This document shows, in pieces, positions 45,341 to 58,585 of a stretch of DNA of 64,000 bases (position 1 is its first letter; the number at the start of each line of letters is the position of its first letter). The notes beneath the pieces are model-generated. The model had not been told where the DNA came from and ran no database searches. It saw only the letters and a list, made by a program, of their open reading frames with translations. A program made the translations under genes and the position numbers. Source of the stretch: Dimorphilus gyrociliatus (Eukaryota; Annelida; Polychaeta; Dinophilidae); assembly GCA_904063045.1 (NCBI GenBank), contig CAJFCJ010000006.1, positions 2,656,946 to 2,720,945 of the forward strand, written 5' to 3'.

Positions 45341-46307
45341 ATGGCAGATGATATAGATGACTTATTGGCCGAAGTTGAAAGTGAATATTTATCTGGAGGA
45401 AAAACTACCTGTTCGAAAGGAAAACCGTCCATAAAGAAATCAAAAGGCGATCATTCGTAAGATTAGTAGCTATAGCTTAGATAATTGTCTCTAAATAATT
45501 TTTCTTTCAAAAAAGATCGAGAACTGATGAATTAAATGACTTACTAGATGATTTAAAGATAGAGCCTATACCTGAAATAAAGCACAAAGTAATTATTTCC
45601 GAACCATTAAACAAATCTGGAAATTATTCCAAATGCATGCCAACTTGTATTGGAGGTAGTAATGATACAATTGGTCTTTCAACTGCACTCGAGAAAAAGT
45701 TCGTTTAATTTTTTAAAAAAAAAAAGATTTAGTATAGTATTATTATAGTGATGTTTGTTTTCCTACTGCTTCTTATAATTATATTGATTCTCCCCTTTTT
45801 TCAAATTAAATTAATTAATACTGTTATTTCCTTTTAGAATAATTTTAGATTAGAAAAGTGGCTTCTGTTTATATATACAGCTGATACTGCATACAATATA
45901 TAAGTTTTAATATAAAGAAATTGCCATAGAAACAATTAATATTTCTGATAAAGAAACTATTTTTCTAATATTTATCTTCCAGATGTTGCTCAAGATTGCG
46001 TTGCACGCATTGTGATTTCAACTTAATCATGGTAGACGATAGAGCATGGCATAAGAGTACAGATTATCTATTTCTAAGAAATAATATGCCCGACATTGAC
46101 AAAATGAAGACTAAGCTAGTTGTAAGAAAAGGTGGGATATATCCCTTTTATGTTTAATTGATCCTTGCTAAATATAAATACTATTGTTTATTAATACGAA
46201 ATATAGGGGGCCGAGCCTACGCCTGCCAGTGTCAATTTAGATCCGTAACCGATTTAGCAGATATCCGCCAAGATACATCGTTAAAATGGGTTTGTGGGAA
46301 ACATTAA
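45341..46307 (+). CDS. CFAP418: Cilia- and flagella-associated protein 418 (C8orf37)
   Basis: Four exons, 45341-45456, 45516-45698, 45983-46131 and 46207-46307, give 182 residues (human 207). It starts MADDIDDLLAEVE, matching the conserved acidic N-terminus. The C-terminal RMP domain has the cysteine pairs CCSRLRCTHCDF, then YLFLRNNMPD and YACQCQFRSVTDL, and the end LKWVCGKH. In humans, mutations in this gene cause retinal dystrophy and Bardet-Biedl-type disease. The protein localises to the ciliary base and binds the membrane lipid organiser FAM161A, and is needed for photoreceptor discs; those roles are from the vertebrate family. The intron before the third exon (284 bases) is larger than the local norm. 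Confidence 0.96.
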
Positions 46308-47407
46308 ATGGACGAAGATAAAAAGATAATAACATTTAGAAATATTTTAATTGAAGTGTTCACTAATAGCCATATATTTTAAGGAGAAAAAATAATCAAT
46401 AATAGCAAAATTTTTATTCGTTCAGTCTTGTTTATAATCTAAAAATATCTTGTATTAATGATTAAGCTATATTTTGGATTCTAATCACAAGAATGTAAAT
46501 GAGTAATATGGTTTATTTTACAAATAAAACCTTTAATAGAAATACTAAATATTATATAAAGGTACTTTCTTTTAGATGTATCATTGTTAATTAATTACTT
46601 TTTATACAATTTTTGCAATACAGCAATCTGTCATATTTAAACTATTTGCAGACATTCTTTGAAAGTATTAACTGTCTTAGAGTTAATTGTTTATTCCAAT
46701 TTTTATAATAGCATTTAAATTGTTCGATATTTTTAATTACATTTAATAATGAAAACAGCAATGAAGTTTACAGTTAAGCTAAAGTTTTCTTTCATTTATT
46801 CTAATTGACTGATGTTTTATAACTGTTTACACTATTGTTTATCTTCTATGAAATATCTTAGAAAATGTACATATATATTATAAATGGTATTTACTACTAA
46901 TAACTACTATATGGAAGTAGCTATCTTAGCTAAGCTAATTATTAGTTTAGAGTATAATCAATTCTATTATTTAAAGAACCAAAGCAGAGAAACTTAAGAG
47001 AGATGGAAAGGATTATTCTTTTAGCTTGTTACAGTTTCTCCATTTTAGATTTCTTGTAGTCTAATGTAAGTCAATTACGAAAATTATATAAGAATCACAG
47101 AAAGTATTCCATATGGGAAACCATATTAATATTTTTCATTTGTTCTTTGTAACTATACTCAAATAAAGTAAATTTTTACTTTTAGAACTGCAATCGTATT
47201 GATTTTAACTTCAGTAGCCGAGCATTTAATAGAAATGATAGAAATACGAATGACTTTTCATTGTCGCATAGACTGCAACAACCGTTATGTGTTAGGCGAA
47301 AAGCTTAGAAGAGAGTTTTTAATTATTTCATTACAACGAAAAAATAGTTTAATGATGAATCAAAATTAAACATTTGTCCTACACAATAAAAATATAATAT
47401 GAAAAGT
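46308..47407. other. AT-rich spacer between CFAP418 and SRP72 3' ends
   Basis: 1.1 kb, very AT-rich, with no open frame and no repeat of note. Both flanking genes end here. Confidence 0.55.
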
Positions 47408-50325
47408 CTATCGTCCTTTTTTCTTTTTCTTCTGTTGTCTTCCCGTACCAGCTTTATACGATGTAGGCTTTGCTTGGGGAGGTGGCTGACTAACAGGTGA
47501 GGATTTTGCATCTGAAGCAGTTTTAGAGGCATCCCTAAAACAAGTAAAATTAAAAGAAAGTCGCTTTTGAAAAATATGGGCTCTTACAATTGGACTCCAG
47601 CAGCTGTAACTTGAGCAGCTGAAACACCTTGAGAGCCTTTACCAATTTCCTTCTTCTTGTTTCGTCGTCTACCCCTAAAGTAACTTCTTTCCCTCATTGG
47701 TAACCATCTTTCAGGATCAGGATTACCAGGATTATCAACTCCCTTTGGAAGTTTGGCTGTTAGAGATAAACATTTATTAAGAATATACTTTTATAACACA
47801 TTTCGAATAAGTAGAATATTTACTTTTTCGTTTTTTCTTTTTCTTCTTTTCGATTAATGCATCTCCAGATTTCGAGGCAGAGCCGATTCTCGGCGATTGA
47901 TCTGTTTTACTAGTTACCCTCTTGATATATTTATTACCAAAAGTTCCAACAGCAGCTTCCAGCTCTTTGACATCTATATCGTTGCCTTTTCCATCGTCAA
48001 TAGGTAGTTCCAGAGTTAATCTAGTGGGAAGCAGAGTGAAAGCATTTGAAAAATATACGGAAAGTAAACTTACTTTTTCGCTTTTTCATGATCGTATTTG
48101 GCATATGCAACAATGAGTTGAGCCAATATTTGTTGATTACGTGGGTTTTGTCTAAGTAAAAATCGAAATAAGATTCTAAAAATTCTGGAGAAAATATAAA
48201 CTGACTTTCTAACAAATTCTAATTGAGATGCCGCTTTCTGAGGGGAGTCGTGTTGCATATTAAAATTAGCCGATGTTGTTATTAACTCATTCAAAAAGGC
48301 GCCGTTGGGATCAATTTTTTTATAATGCTCAATGGCCTTATCCAAGACAGATGAAGCAGAATTGACATCTTTAATAGCTACGTATAAAGAAACAAGTGCC
48401 GATATCTGTAATAAGGAAATTTTTAATATTGATTATAATACGATTTATTGTTTAATATTCGAGTTAAAATTTGAGAACTCACAATTCCAGGCTTTTGGGC
48501 GATATCCATGTCACCAAGAACTTTACAGGCACTATTGATATCTTTAGTTAGCAACAACACTTGAGCTAGTGCCATTTTGATTTTCCTACTTCCATCTTTT
48601 TCCGCTTTGGTCTAAGTAATCAAAACGTTTATTTAGTGAATAATTAAAAAAGAAGTAAATAATCTTAATTTCTACCTTCAATAGTTCAACAGCCTTGTTT
48701 GGCTGTTTCTCCTTTAAGAGTGCCGATGCATGAATGAGAAGAGGCACATCACTGTCACTACGACTTTCACTCAGTGCAATGGCTTGTTTCTTACAATTCT
48801 CTAATTGATTTGTATGAAGCATTAACAGACATTGATTAGTATTAACATGCTTTTTTTGAGCAGTCGTAAGCTTTTGTTGAGGTGCATCCGAAGTAACAAT
48901 TTTTAACTTCTTCTTTGAATCAAAAACGTTCTGATCCTTATTTATACATATTATATTGTTGGCAGCAACAGCCATAACTTGCATATCATCAGGTCTTCAA
49001 AATTATAAAGTTCATTAGAATAATACACTTAATAACGCTTTAAAATTTTACTTACTTTTGCTTAATTATCTGATTATAAGTTTGTAGAGCTTCATCTACT
49101 TTTCCTAATTTTTGCAGAGCATAAGCATGTTGAACTCTGCATAATTTATATCTATTATTGTTGACTCGTCTAAAAATTAATATTATTTTACAACCTTATT
49201 GCAGCCACCTCGTTCTCGATTTCGTCAGGATCATCCTCAAATGCTTGTTGACACAACTCTATTAAAAATACAATTCAATTAATTGTCGAAGATTTAAATG
49301 TTTTAAAAACAAAGAAACTCAAGTTTACCTTCTGCTTCTTTCAGTTTTTCAATAGCATCTTCATATTTTTCGCATGCTGCTAAATGGCAAGCTTGATTAA
49401 AAACTGTTTCGTAGGTACCACCGTCAAAATCGGATATCTGATAGTTTAATTTAAATTTTATGTCAGAAAAATATTACCCGAAATGTTTCATCTCTTACCG
49501 GATGGTCTTGACCGGAAAATTGACATGCTGCAATTGCAGCAGTAAGATTTGTAAGTCTTTCAGCTTCAAATTCATCTTGACTATTCTTGACGAGGTCCTT
49601 GTAAATTTTATAACTATCGTTGAACATTTCCAATTTATATTGCTATGGAAAGAATTTATTTCTGTAATGTTGATATTATTTGAATCGGTATTCTACTCAC
49701 GATTTGAGCCAATAATTCTCGCTCTCTATCCGATGGATCCTCGGTTGATAAGAGGAGATTCATAGCTTCATTTGGCTTATTCAACCGATAGTAGCAGTAT
49801 GCTCTCTCGAAAACCAGTCCACTGTAATAGCATATTGAGCTCAAAAAGTTAATGTATTTTAAAAAATATTTACCCAATCTCAGATGTTAACTTATCATTT
49901 TTACCAATTCTTTCTAATGCTTCCTCAAATTTACTTTCTTGAATAAGGCAAACAATACGGCAGTGGAAAGCCTTCTTGTTGTGTGGTTCTTCATTCAAGA
50001 CTGGATATTTAAAAAAGAAAATATTTATAAGAAATCTTTTGCCCTCTAATGCAATTAAAATTATTTTTCAGATAGGCATGTTTATCTTTATCATGAGAGA
50101 AAATCAAGACTTCGTTAATATTAGATAATGATGTTGACTTCTCTTGAAATTGTGTGCCACGTGCTCAAATATGAATTATTAGAGCATTTTAACCGTAAAA
50201 AATTATGACAACTAACTTTTATTGCAAACTTTTAAAGCCTTGTTATACTGTTCGCTCTGTTCAAAGCGAATTAAATCGCTAAATAAGTTTTTAACTCGTG
50301 TTTCCTTTTCATCTTTATCTGCCAT
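47408..50325 (-). CDS. SRP72: Signal recognition particle subunit SRP72
   Basis: Fourteen exons on the minus strand: 50325-50217, 50000-49874, 49821-49701, 49642-49499, 49437-49329, 49258-49195, 49136-49056, 48994-48676, 48611-48483, 48405-48206, 48151-48074, 48020-47824, 47756-47588 and 47534-47408. They give 657 residues (human 671). SRP72 pairs with SRP68 on the 7SL RNA and is required for co-translational targeting to the ER. The N-terminal 540 residues are TPR-like helical pairs, e.g. FERAYCYYRLNKPNEAM and AVAANNIICINKDQNVFDSK. The C-terminal RNA-binding domain has a poly-Lys run, then PDPERWLPMRERSYFRGRR and the end RQQKKKKKGR. The reading frame at the C-terminus is not the longest open frame there. 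It shares a 355-base divergent region with DHX16. Confidence 0.97.
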
Positions 50326-50680
50326 GTTGGCTTCTGTAAAACTGGTAAAGATTTGTCTTACAGTACCCCACAATACCGGATATAAATTTTTTAAATATAC
50401 TCAAGTTAGGCATACCGTTTGTCACGTGACTCGACTGGTCTCTATGTTTGACCAATTTAATGTCTATAAAGCGTGTATAATGAAAGGATAACTGGTGCCT
50501 ATCTCGAATTGTCTCAAATATATTTTTTAAAAGTATATAAGTGATTTATTCTGCTGCATTATAATTAATACTAATTTGAAAAGGAACTAAAAGTTTCAGA
50601 AAAGGCTACCGGCCTCGGTGGATAAGTTCTTTCTTGAATTCTCTTTATTCCTATATATCGCTCAACGTCTAAACTTCGTT
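50326..50680. promoter_or_regulatory. Divergent promoter region, SRP72 / DHX16
   Basis: 355 bases between outward start codons. It contains GTCACGTGAC (about 50420-50430), a palindromic E-box like the one upstream of PEX19. DHX16 is read from the ATG at 50681; the open frame continues upstream without an ATG. Confidence 0.5.
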
Positions 50681-53600
50681 ATGTCGCAACTAGAAACTTG
50701 GGTAAATGATAAGTTGCATGATATTGTTGGAATGTCCAACAGACAGCTGACAGAATTTATGATTGGGCTTGGAAAACGAGCCGTTACTCCTGAAGAATTT
50801 ATTGAAAAGTTAAGAGATACTAATACAATAGCAATAGATGATGTTTCTTCGAATTTTGCTGTAGAACTTTGGCACAAGTTACCTCATAAAAATGTTGTAA
50901 AGCAGGCGAGAATTACCGAAGCTCAATCAATAGCTGAACAAAAACGCCAGAGAAGCTATCAACTTGTATCAGAGGATAGTGATGAGGATGAACGGCCCAA
51001 AGTTAAAAAATCTAAAAGAGAAAAATCTACAAGACTGACAAGAAATATACGGCGTCGAAAAGCTTCTAGCAGTGAAGAGAGTGAAGAAGAACCTGAACCA
51101 GTTCGATCTTCAAAACCGAAGAAAGAAGAATCATCTGAAGACGAATATGATAAATTGGAAAGGGAGCGTATACAAGATCTTAAGGAAAGAGATGAACTCT
51201 CAGAGAGAATCAAGGAAAAAGACAAAAATTCTACTCGTAATATTATGTCTAAGAGTGACAAGAAAGCATATGAAGAGGCTGCAAAACGGTTAAAAATGCA
51301 AAAGCAAGACAAACAAAAAATTGTACCGGAACTTCGGGACAAATCTCGTAAAGAGTATCTTGAAAAAAGAAGAAAAGAAAAGATTGATGATTTAGAGTTG
51401 CAAATTCAAGAAGAAGAATACTATTTTAAGGATACTAAATTAACAGAGAAAGAAAAGCAGCGCTTAATGGAGAAAAAACAACAGTTGGAACTAGCGAGAG
51501 GTCACCAAAGAGCGGCTGACATTATGAAAAGAGACCGCTACTATATTCCCAAAGAGGGAGTTAAACCAGACAACAGATATGTTGAGGAAACTGAAAAAGG
51601 TATTAACGAAATGGCCTTATGGGAGGAACAACATGTAAAGGCAGCTCTAACATCATATGGGTCTAAGGATGCAGCCGGGCAAAAAAAAAAAGAATATGAC
51701 ATGATAATGGACGAAGAAATTGAGTTTGTCCAAACTATAAAAATGCCAGGGACAGGTGGCAAAAAAAATAAAGTGCAACTAACTGAACAAGATATGAAGA
51801 AACTTTCAATTGAAGAAACTAAAAGGTCTCTTCCCATTTATCCATTCAAAGAATCCCTTATTGAAGCTGTTAGGGACCATCAGGTCTTAATCATTGAAGG
51901 AGAAACTGGATCTGGTAAAACAACACAAATTCCTCAGTTTTTACACGAAGCAGGTTTTACAGATAATAAAATGAAAATTGGATGTACACAGCCAAGACGA
52001 GTAGCCGCAATGTCGGTAGCAGCAAGAGTTGCAGACGAAATGAATTTTAAACTCGGTAACGAAGTCGGATACAGTATTCGTTTCGAAGATTGCACATCTG
52101 AGAGAACTTTAATAAAATATATGACTGATGGAATGTTATTGAGAGAATTTCTTTCAGAACCTGATTTAGGATCATATTCAGTTATGATTATAGATGAAGC
52201 TCACGAACGTACCTTGCATACTGATGTATTATTTGGTTTAGTTAAAGACATTGCCCGATTCCGACCAGATTTAAAATTGTTAATTTCTTCCGCGACTTTG
52301 GATGCTGAAAAATTTTCAGAGTTTTTTGATGATGCTCCCGTGTTCAGAATTCCAGGACGTCGATTTCCTGTAGATATATATTATACTAAAGCTCCCGAAG
52401 CTGACTATATAGATGCTGCCGTTGTTTCTGTCTTACAAATTCATAGTACACAACCTAAAGGAGACATTTTAGTTTTTATGACAGGACAGGAAGAAATTGA
52501 TACTGCAACGGAAGTTCTTATGGAAAGAACGAAACGTCTTGGATCCAGAATAAAAGAGTTAATAATATGTCCTATTTATGCAAATTTACCTAGTGATCTT
52601 CAAGCTAAAATTTTTGACCCAACCCCTCCTGAATCAAGAAAAGTTGTTTTAGCGACAAACATTGCCGAAACTTCAATTACCATTGATGGAATTGTCTATG
52701 TTATTGACCCAGGTTTCTCTAAGCAAAAAAGTTATAATGCCAGAACTGGTATGGAGTCTCTGATAGTTACACCGATATCTAAAGCCAATGCTAATCAAAG
52801 GGCCGGACGAGCTGGTAGAGTATCAGCCGGAAAATGTTTTAGATTATATACTGCTTGGGCATACAAACACGAATTGGACGAAAATACCATTCCTGAAATT
52901 CAAAGAACTAATCTTGGAAATGTTGTTATACTCTTAAAATCTTTGGGGATAAATGATTTACTTCATTTTGACTTTATGGATCCTCCACCACATGAAACTT
53001 TAGTCATAGCGTTGGAGCAACTTTATGCATTGGGAGCATTAAATCATATGGGAGAGTTGACGAAACTTGGTCGAAGAATGGCTGAATTTCCTCTCGATCC
53101 AATGCTCTCAAAAATGCTTATTGCATCTGAAAAATACAAATGTTCGGAAGAAATATTAACAGTTGCCGCCATGCTATCAGTGAACAATGCAATTTTCTAT
53201 AGACCAAAAGATAAGATAGTTCATGCTGATACTGCCAGAACAAATTTCTTTAAGCCTGGTGGAGATCATTTAACTCTCTTAAACGTTTACAATCAATGGG
53301 TTGAGACAAATTATTCAACTCAATGGTGTTTCGAAAACTTTATTCAGCATCGGTCGATGAAAAGAGCGAGAGATGTAAGAGATCAATTAGAAGGATTATT
53401 GCAAAGAGTTGAAATAGACATACTTTCCAGCACCGATTCAGTTGATATAAGAAAAGCCATAACTGCTGGATTTTTTTACCATACCGCAAGACTAGGTAAA
53501 GGTGGCCAATATAAAACTGTTAAACATCAGCAAACAGTTATGATTCATCCAAATTCATCACTTTTCGAAACTCAACCAAGATGGATTGTTTATCACGAAT

Positions 53601-53749
53601 TAGTATTTACAACAAAAGAATATATGAGACAAGTTTCAGAAATTGAAAATAATTGGTTGTTAGAAGTAGCTCCCCATTACTATAAACAGAAAGAGCTTGA
53701 AGATAATTCCAATAAAAAGTTGCCTAAAACAGTTGGCAAAAGTTGTTAG
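50681..53749 (+). CDS. DHX16: Pre-mRNA splicing DEAH-box RNA helicase DHX16 (Prp2)
   Basis: A single uninterrupted exon of 1022 residues (human 1041). DHX16/Prp2 remodels the activated spliceosome before the first catalytic step. The N-terminal 380 residues are charged and conserved with the human protein ([28 protein letters not shown]). Motif I is GETGSGKT near residue 407, motif Ia [16 protein letters not shown], and motif II DEAH at residue 505. Motif III is SAT, motif [10 protein letters not shown], and motif [10 protein letters not shown]. The winged-helix, ratchet and OB domains end at [13 protein letters not shown]. The start at 50681 matches the family N-terminus ([15 protein letters not shown]). 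It is notable that a 3-kb gene here has no introns while most neighbours have many. A polyadenylation signal (AATAAA, 54105-54110) lies 360 bases downstream. Confidence 0.98.
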   Translation: MSQLETWVNDKLHDIVGMSNRQLTEFMIGLGKRAVTPEEFIEKLRDTNTIAIDDVSSNFAVELWHKLPHKNVVKQARITEAQSIAEQKRQRSYQLVSEDSDEDERPKVKKSKREKSTRLTRNIRRRKASSSEESEEEPEPVRSSKPKKEESSEDEYDKLERERIQDLKERDELSERIKEKDKNSTRNIMSKSDKKAYEEAAKRLKMQKQDKQKIVPELRDKSRKEYLEKRRKEKIDDLELQIQEEEYYFKDTKLTEKEKQRLMEKKQQLELARGHQRAADIMKRDRYYIPKEGVKPDNRYVEETEKGINEMALWEEQHVKAALTSYGSKDAAGQKKKEYDMIMDEEIEFVQTIKMPGTGGKKNKVQLTEQDMKKLSIEETKRSLPIYPFKESLIEAVRDHQVLIIEGETGSGKTTQIPQFLHEAGFTDNKMKIGCTQPRRVAAMSVAARVADEMNFKLGNEVGYSIRFEDCTSERTLIKYMTDGMLLREFLSEPDLGSYSVMIIDEAHERTLHTDVLFGLVKDIARFRPDLKLLISSATLDAEKFSEFFDDAPVFRIPGRRFPVDIYYTKAPEADYIDAAVVSVLQIHSTQPKGDILVFMTGQEEIDTATEVLMERTKRLGSRIKELIICPIYANLPSDLQAKIFDPTPPESRKVVLATNIAETSITIDGIVYVIDPGFSKQKSYNARTGMESLIVTPISKANANQRAGRAGRVSAGKCFRLYTAWAYKHELDENTIPEIQRTNLGNVVILLKSLGINDLLHFDFMDPPPHETLVIALEQLYALGALNHMGELTKLGRRMAEFPLDPMLSKMLIASEKYKCSEEILTVAAMLSVNNAIFYRPKDKIVHADTARTNFFKPGGDHLTLLNVYNQWVETNYSTQWCFENFIQHRSMKRARDVRDQLEGLLQRVEIDILSSTDSVDIRKAITAGFFYHTARLGKGGQYKTVKHQQTVMIHPNSSLFETQPRWIVYHELVFTTKEYMRQVSEIENNWLLEVAPHYYKQKELEDNSNKKLPKTVGKSC

Positions 53750-54587
53750 CAGATTGATAAACAATAGAAGAGTTCAAGAGCATAGATGTCTAACCGAAGT
53801 TCAGACCTAACAAATATTGTTTTGCTAAATATTGATTGATATTTAGGAAAAGCTAGGATAAACGATGTCTGATAAAATTTATCATTTAATTTTTAGATGG
53901 ACAAGACGATGATGAGTTTTGTTGAGTTAAAAGTTAGACCTTGAATATAAGATATATGCTAAATTACAGGAAAGTGACATATATCATAGTTAATACTTTA
54001 TCATCAAAGGACTGTTTGGTGTAAGATATTTGATGCGTCGTCTGCTCTATTTTCCATTCAAAATCATGTAAATTAACTATTTTTATGTCTTCTCCATGAC
54101 AAAAAATAAAAACTAAATATCCAATTCAGTGCTTATTGTCTTTTAATATATAAAATGTAACTTATTTAGGCTTGTGTAACAACCGACTGTTACACTGATG
54201 GATTATAGAATATTGTGTCCAGAATGAGTATTTGATAAAATAGGGCGACAATTATTAAGTTAGTTTTAAATTGGTGTGATATTTCATTTATTCTTTATGT
54301 TTTTTATTGTTGATGTCCTAATTCTTTTATTAAAGTTTTTTTTTGACAAAAAACAAGTATGAAATTTTTACGGGGAAAAAAGCTGCTTACAAGTTATATT
54401 TTAAAAATGAAGTACGCTAATTTATCTATTACTTATTGTCTTTATAATTAATTAATATAAATTACTTTCTGAAGATAAACATACGAAAATATAAATTAAA
54501 ATATGAATTACGTAATATTCAACTAGTTGTTGCGCAATCCTATTATTATTATTTTTAATGATTTGAGACCTTACCGCATAAACTATC
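53750..54587. other. 3' UTR of DHX16 and upstream region of the MADF gene
   Basis: No coding sequence. AATAAA at 54105-54110 is a likely poly(A) signal for DHX16. An open frame on the minus strand (54452-54688) is a shadow of the next gene. Confidence 0.5.
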
Positions 54588-55971
54588 ATGTCCAAAGATA
54601 CAACTTGGTCTAAAGTAAAACTTACCAATTTAATTAAGGCTGTAAAGGACCACCCTTGTTTATGGCAGAGTAGAAATAGTTCTTTCAAAGATACAAGGGT
54701 TAGAAATGCAGCATGGTCTGAGATATCTGAATTATTTGAATCCTCGACTGGTAAGTAGTGCTATTTCCGGTATAATTTTACAATTTTACAATTTACAACC
54801 TAATTAAGCCTATTACAGGATTTACATATACTCTCTTAATTCATTATTTTAAGATTTAAAAACAAAAATCAAACATTTTTCTAAATATAAATCGTTATAT
54901 TACATAACAGCAAACTTTTTTATCATTAGCTTGAACATATAGCTTGACACGTGTAAAAATAGCTTTACTATTTATATGCTCTTAAAATATCTACTTTAGC
55001 TGAATTAACAGGTTCCTTTGGTCTAATATATATCTATATATATCTACATATATATTATATAATACAACAACAAAAAATACAACAATCGACAAAAAAAGAA
55101 TTACTATTCTTAGAAAACACATGCCCCATTTTCTTCCTCTATAAATCGGGGTTTATTATTTGACAAAAGTAATAAATAGGTCTTATTCTATGACTTCAAT
55201 TTGTTTATATAAATATACTTTAATATAGATGAGGTACAGCAACAGTGGTGTAATATACGGAATCAGTATCGTAGAACTAGGATAAGTGCAATTAAAAATG
55301 GAACATACTTTAGAGCCTACTATAACTATCATAAAATTTTGAACTTTTTGGACGAATCTGAGTTTAATTTGGAAAATTCGATGGATCAAGACATTACTGA
55401 TCTCGAATGTGCTAAAGCCAAATTATTCGAAATTCCCAAGTGTACAACACTATCGGTAGAACTGAATAAAGATAAATTTAAGACAGTAAAATCTATACCG
55501 ACAAATAATCTTTTCTCATCCATTAAAAATGAAAAATCTTCGCTCCCTACGAAATTTGGAAAGAGGGAGAAACCTAAAAACGTTAATAATATGAATAAGA
55601 AACTTATTGAAATTTTACCAAGGCAACAGCAGCAAAGTTTAACATCTCAAGACTCTAGACAACTTATTCAACCCGCTCAAAATCAACGTATTATCTTTAT
55701 TCCAAATTATTGCAATCGAAATCGAACAAATACTGTTACTGAAGCTCTAGAAAAACATAATATTACTCTAAATACGCTTACTACTAAAGTTGAAAAGACT
55801 GCTAATCCTCAAATTAAGGAGCAGGATTCGATAATAATTACAAAGCCTACTAGTATTCAAAAATTTATGCTTTCAATGGCTGACCAACTAGCTGATTTGG
55901 ATGGTGGAAAACAAAGAGAAGCAATGATTGGGGTTATCCAAACCATTAATAGTTTTTGTGATAACACTTAA
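54588..55971 (+). CDS. MADF-BESS domain DNA-binding protein
   Basis: Two exons, 54588-54750 and 55229-55971, join in phase 1 to give 301 residues. The N-terminal 85 residues are a MADF (Myb/SANT-like) domain: LIKAVKDHPCLWQSRNSSF, AWSEISELFE, then across the intron EVQQQWCNIRNQYRR. The middle is polar and low complexity. The C-terminal 40 residues (KFMLSMADQLADLDGG, REAMIGVIQTIN) match a BESS motif, a short helix pair for protein-protein contact. The MADF-plus-BESS layout is that of the Adf-1/Stonewall type of transcription regulators and of transposon-derived regulators. The 478-base intron is the longest in this part of the window. The first exon lies opposite a minus-strand open frame that I reject. 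The target genes are unknown. Confidence 0.85.
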
Positions 55972-56253
55972 AAAACAACTTTACCTTTTTAAGTTATTCT
56001 TAAGAAATCTCTATATAGTGAAAGTTTAATTAGTAAATCGAGTCACAAATATTTTTATCGTTTTCTATGGAAAGTACTATTTAGGACTAATATTTGGTTT
56101 GGATCTAGATCATTTGGGCCTATAAAAGGTGGATTGTTATCACAGTAGCGAATAGCTGCCGTTGTACTATGTACTAAATCAAAATACGTGTCTGCTATGA
56201 AAACATTTTAAACTTGATTATTCTTATATTGTATTTTAGGAGGGAATTTGAAA
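55972..56253. other. Short spacer with arylsulfatase leader
   Basis: 282 bases. TATTTTAGG just before the coding start suggests a spliced 5' leader for the sulfatase gene. Confidence 0.45.
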
Positions 56254-57971
56254 ATGATTCTCTCTGTTTTTGTAACATCCTTTTTCTGTGTTATTTGTAA
56301 TACAACACCGATTGAAAAACCTAATATAGTAATGTTTCTTTCTGATGATTTTGGATATGGAGATTTGTCCGTTTATGGACATCCTAGTCAGGAGCAGACG
56401 ATACTTGATAAGATGGCACTTGAAGGCATACGATTTACGAGCTTTTATTCATCAAGCTTTTTTTGTACACCAAGCAGAGCGGCACTTTTAACTGGTAGAC
56501 TACCTCATAGAAGTGGAATAATTGGTGATATAGGAAAATTTTCTCTGCCCGTTCTCCTCCCATCCCACTCAACAGGTTTGCCTCATGAGGAATATACACT
56601 TGCAGAAGCTCTTCGAGACGGTGGCTACAAGACAGGAATAGTTGGAAAATGGCATTTAGGTATTTTGATGAATTTTTAACTGTTGAAACTAATTAAAAGA
56701 CACATGGTGAACCTATAAAGTCCCATTTACTTAGGTATTAATCAGTACAATCATAAGGATGGAACATTACTACCACATACTCACGGCTTTGACTATGTTG
56801 GCCATATACTTCCCTTCAGTCTTGAGCAAAAATGTGATGATATGGGTGTAAATATAAAATATAATTTTCTCTCTATTTTATCATATAAACTGCATTATAA
56901 TTTATAGCACCACCAAGCCAAACAAAATAGAAATAGATGTTTCGTTTATAAGAATGACACAATTGTTGAACAACCAATTAGGTTTGAAACGCTAAGTCAG
57001 AGATTTCTTGAAGATGCTCAATCATTTATTTATGAAACGACAATGGATAAAACGTCAAATAAGCCTTTTTTCCTATATTATTCATTACCACAGCCTCATA
57101 CGCCTATGTTTAATATGAAGAGATTCAATGGAAAATCAAAACGAGGTCATTATGGAGATCAAATTCTGGAAATGTCATGGCAGGTTGAAGAAATTGTAAA
57201 TTTATTAAAGGCGGAAAATCAGTTAAATAATACTTTAGTATTATTTCTAAGTGACCATGGACCCCATTTAGAAATATGTGGAGAAGGCGGAAATTCTGGT
57301 CCATTAAAAGGTAATTTTGATAATTGATTCTCCATAAAGCAACACTAATAATATTCCAAATAATAGGTGGAAAAGGAACTGCCTTTGAAGGTGGAGTGAG
57401 GGTACCTGCCATAGCATGGTGGCCAGGTAAATTAAAGCCTGCAGTATCAACCGAAATTTTCAACCTAATGGATATATTTCCTACATTGTTGAGTTTGGTA
57501 AATATATCTCTACCAAATATAAAACTTGATGGATATGACAATCATGAAAGTTTAATCAATTCTAAGAAAGCATCTAAAAGAGAAACAAATTTCTTCTATT
57601 GTAGTCATATATTAATGGCTGTACAGTACAGAAATTATAAAATTCATTATTACGAATTTGATAAAATAACAGAGGAGGACATTGCCAACAATTGTAAGAA
57701 TGGTAGATCAATAAGAGACTTTTATATGATGGGTTTGGATTGTGAAAATGCTAAAAAACTTGACACCGCTGCTTTGTACAATATTGATATGGATCCCGGA
57801 GAAGCGATGCCATTAGATATTGACGATCATCAAGATGTAATCAACAAGTTTGACAGGATTGTTAAAGAGCATAAAGAGAATTTAACATATAATACTATCA
57901 ATAGATTATCCAAGGATTATACTGATTCTAAACTAACACCTTGCTGTAGTCCACCATACTGTTTATGTTAA
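56254..57971 (+). CDS. ARSA-like: Arylsulfatase A-like lysosomal or secreted sulfatase
   Basis: Four exons, 56254-56659, 56735-56847, 56908-57310 and 57367-57971, give 508 residues (human ARSA 509). The N-terminus (MILSVFVTSFFCVIC) is a signal peptide. The metal-binding start NIVMFLSDDFGYGDLSVYG is followed by the sulfatase signature CTPSRAALLTG, in which C71 is the residue converted to formylglycine, and by GKWHLG. Further down are the second metal-site region LFLSDHGPH and GKGTAFEGGVRVPA. The C-terminal cysteine cluster (CCSPPYCLC) corresponds to the ARSA ending CCHPGC...CCHC. Such enzymes release sulfate from sulfolipids or glycans; the true substrate cannot be read here. At the second junction the GT after ATGGGT must be used; the alternative GT two bases earlier gives a stop. 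Confidence 0.93.
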
Positions 57972-58585
57972 CTAAAAAGAGAGAAAGTAGTTGGCAAAGA
58001 TAAATTAAAATTCCTAAAGCATTATCATTTCAGCTAGTAAAACATGAATGTTTATATACATGATATATAGATGAATATATTTCCATTAATTAATTATTAA
58101 AGTAGCTTTCAACAGATAAAGAAATCGTTAGTATTTTAATTAAACGACTCTGAAAGTATTACCTAATTTCCTTATTTGGTCCATATTTCTTTGTCTATAA
58201 AACAATTGTTCTAAATTGATTTTAACAAAACCTTATATAAAATTGACTTCTCGTTTAAACACATTTAGAGAAATGCATTCATTTTTATATCTAATCGTTG
58301 TATGTAATTAGCATATTTGTAATAATTACTTTTGTTACATTTTGATCTAATAAAATTGGAAATTTTCTTTTGGAAACAAATCGCTTATCGATGAAGATCT
58401 TTTATTATGATAAAATGAAATGTTAACGATTGACCAGTCTAAGACACAAGGAAATTGACTAATTAGAAGCAATAATTATTCAAGAATAACGCCAGTGTCG
58501 CTAGTGGAGCTTTTACATTATTCTTCCACTTGAATGATAGGATATACAAGTTACACTAGCATTGAAGAAACTCGAATCTGATGAT
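57972..58585. other. Spacer before the GPCR pair
   Basis: AT-rich, no coding signal. It should contain the sulfatase 3' UTR and the promoter of the first GPCR. Confidence 0.5.

Noticed and set aside
47323..47532. 69-codon minus-strand open frame as the SRP72 end
   Set aside because: It is a shifted frame. The spliced frame gives ...RQQKKKKKGR and a stop at 47408, as in other SRP72 proteins.
50618..50680. N-terminal extension of DHX16
   Set aside because: The frame is open but the first codon is not ATG; the family start matches the ATG at 50681.
50959..51837. Serine-rich minus-strand open frames
   Set aside because: Antisense shadows of the charged, low-complexity N-terminal region of DHX16.
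54452..54688. 78-codon minus-strand open frame
   Set aside because: Antisense to the MADF domain exon, which has domain support.
58562..58585. N-terminal extension of the first GPCR
   Set aside because: It begins at TTG; the first ATG is at 58586 and gives a complete receptor.
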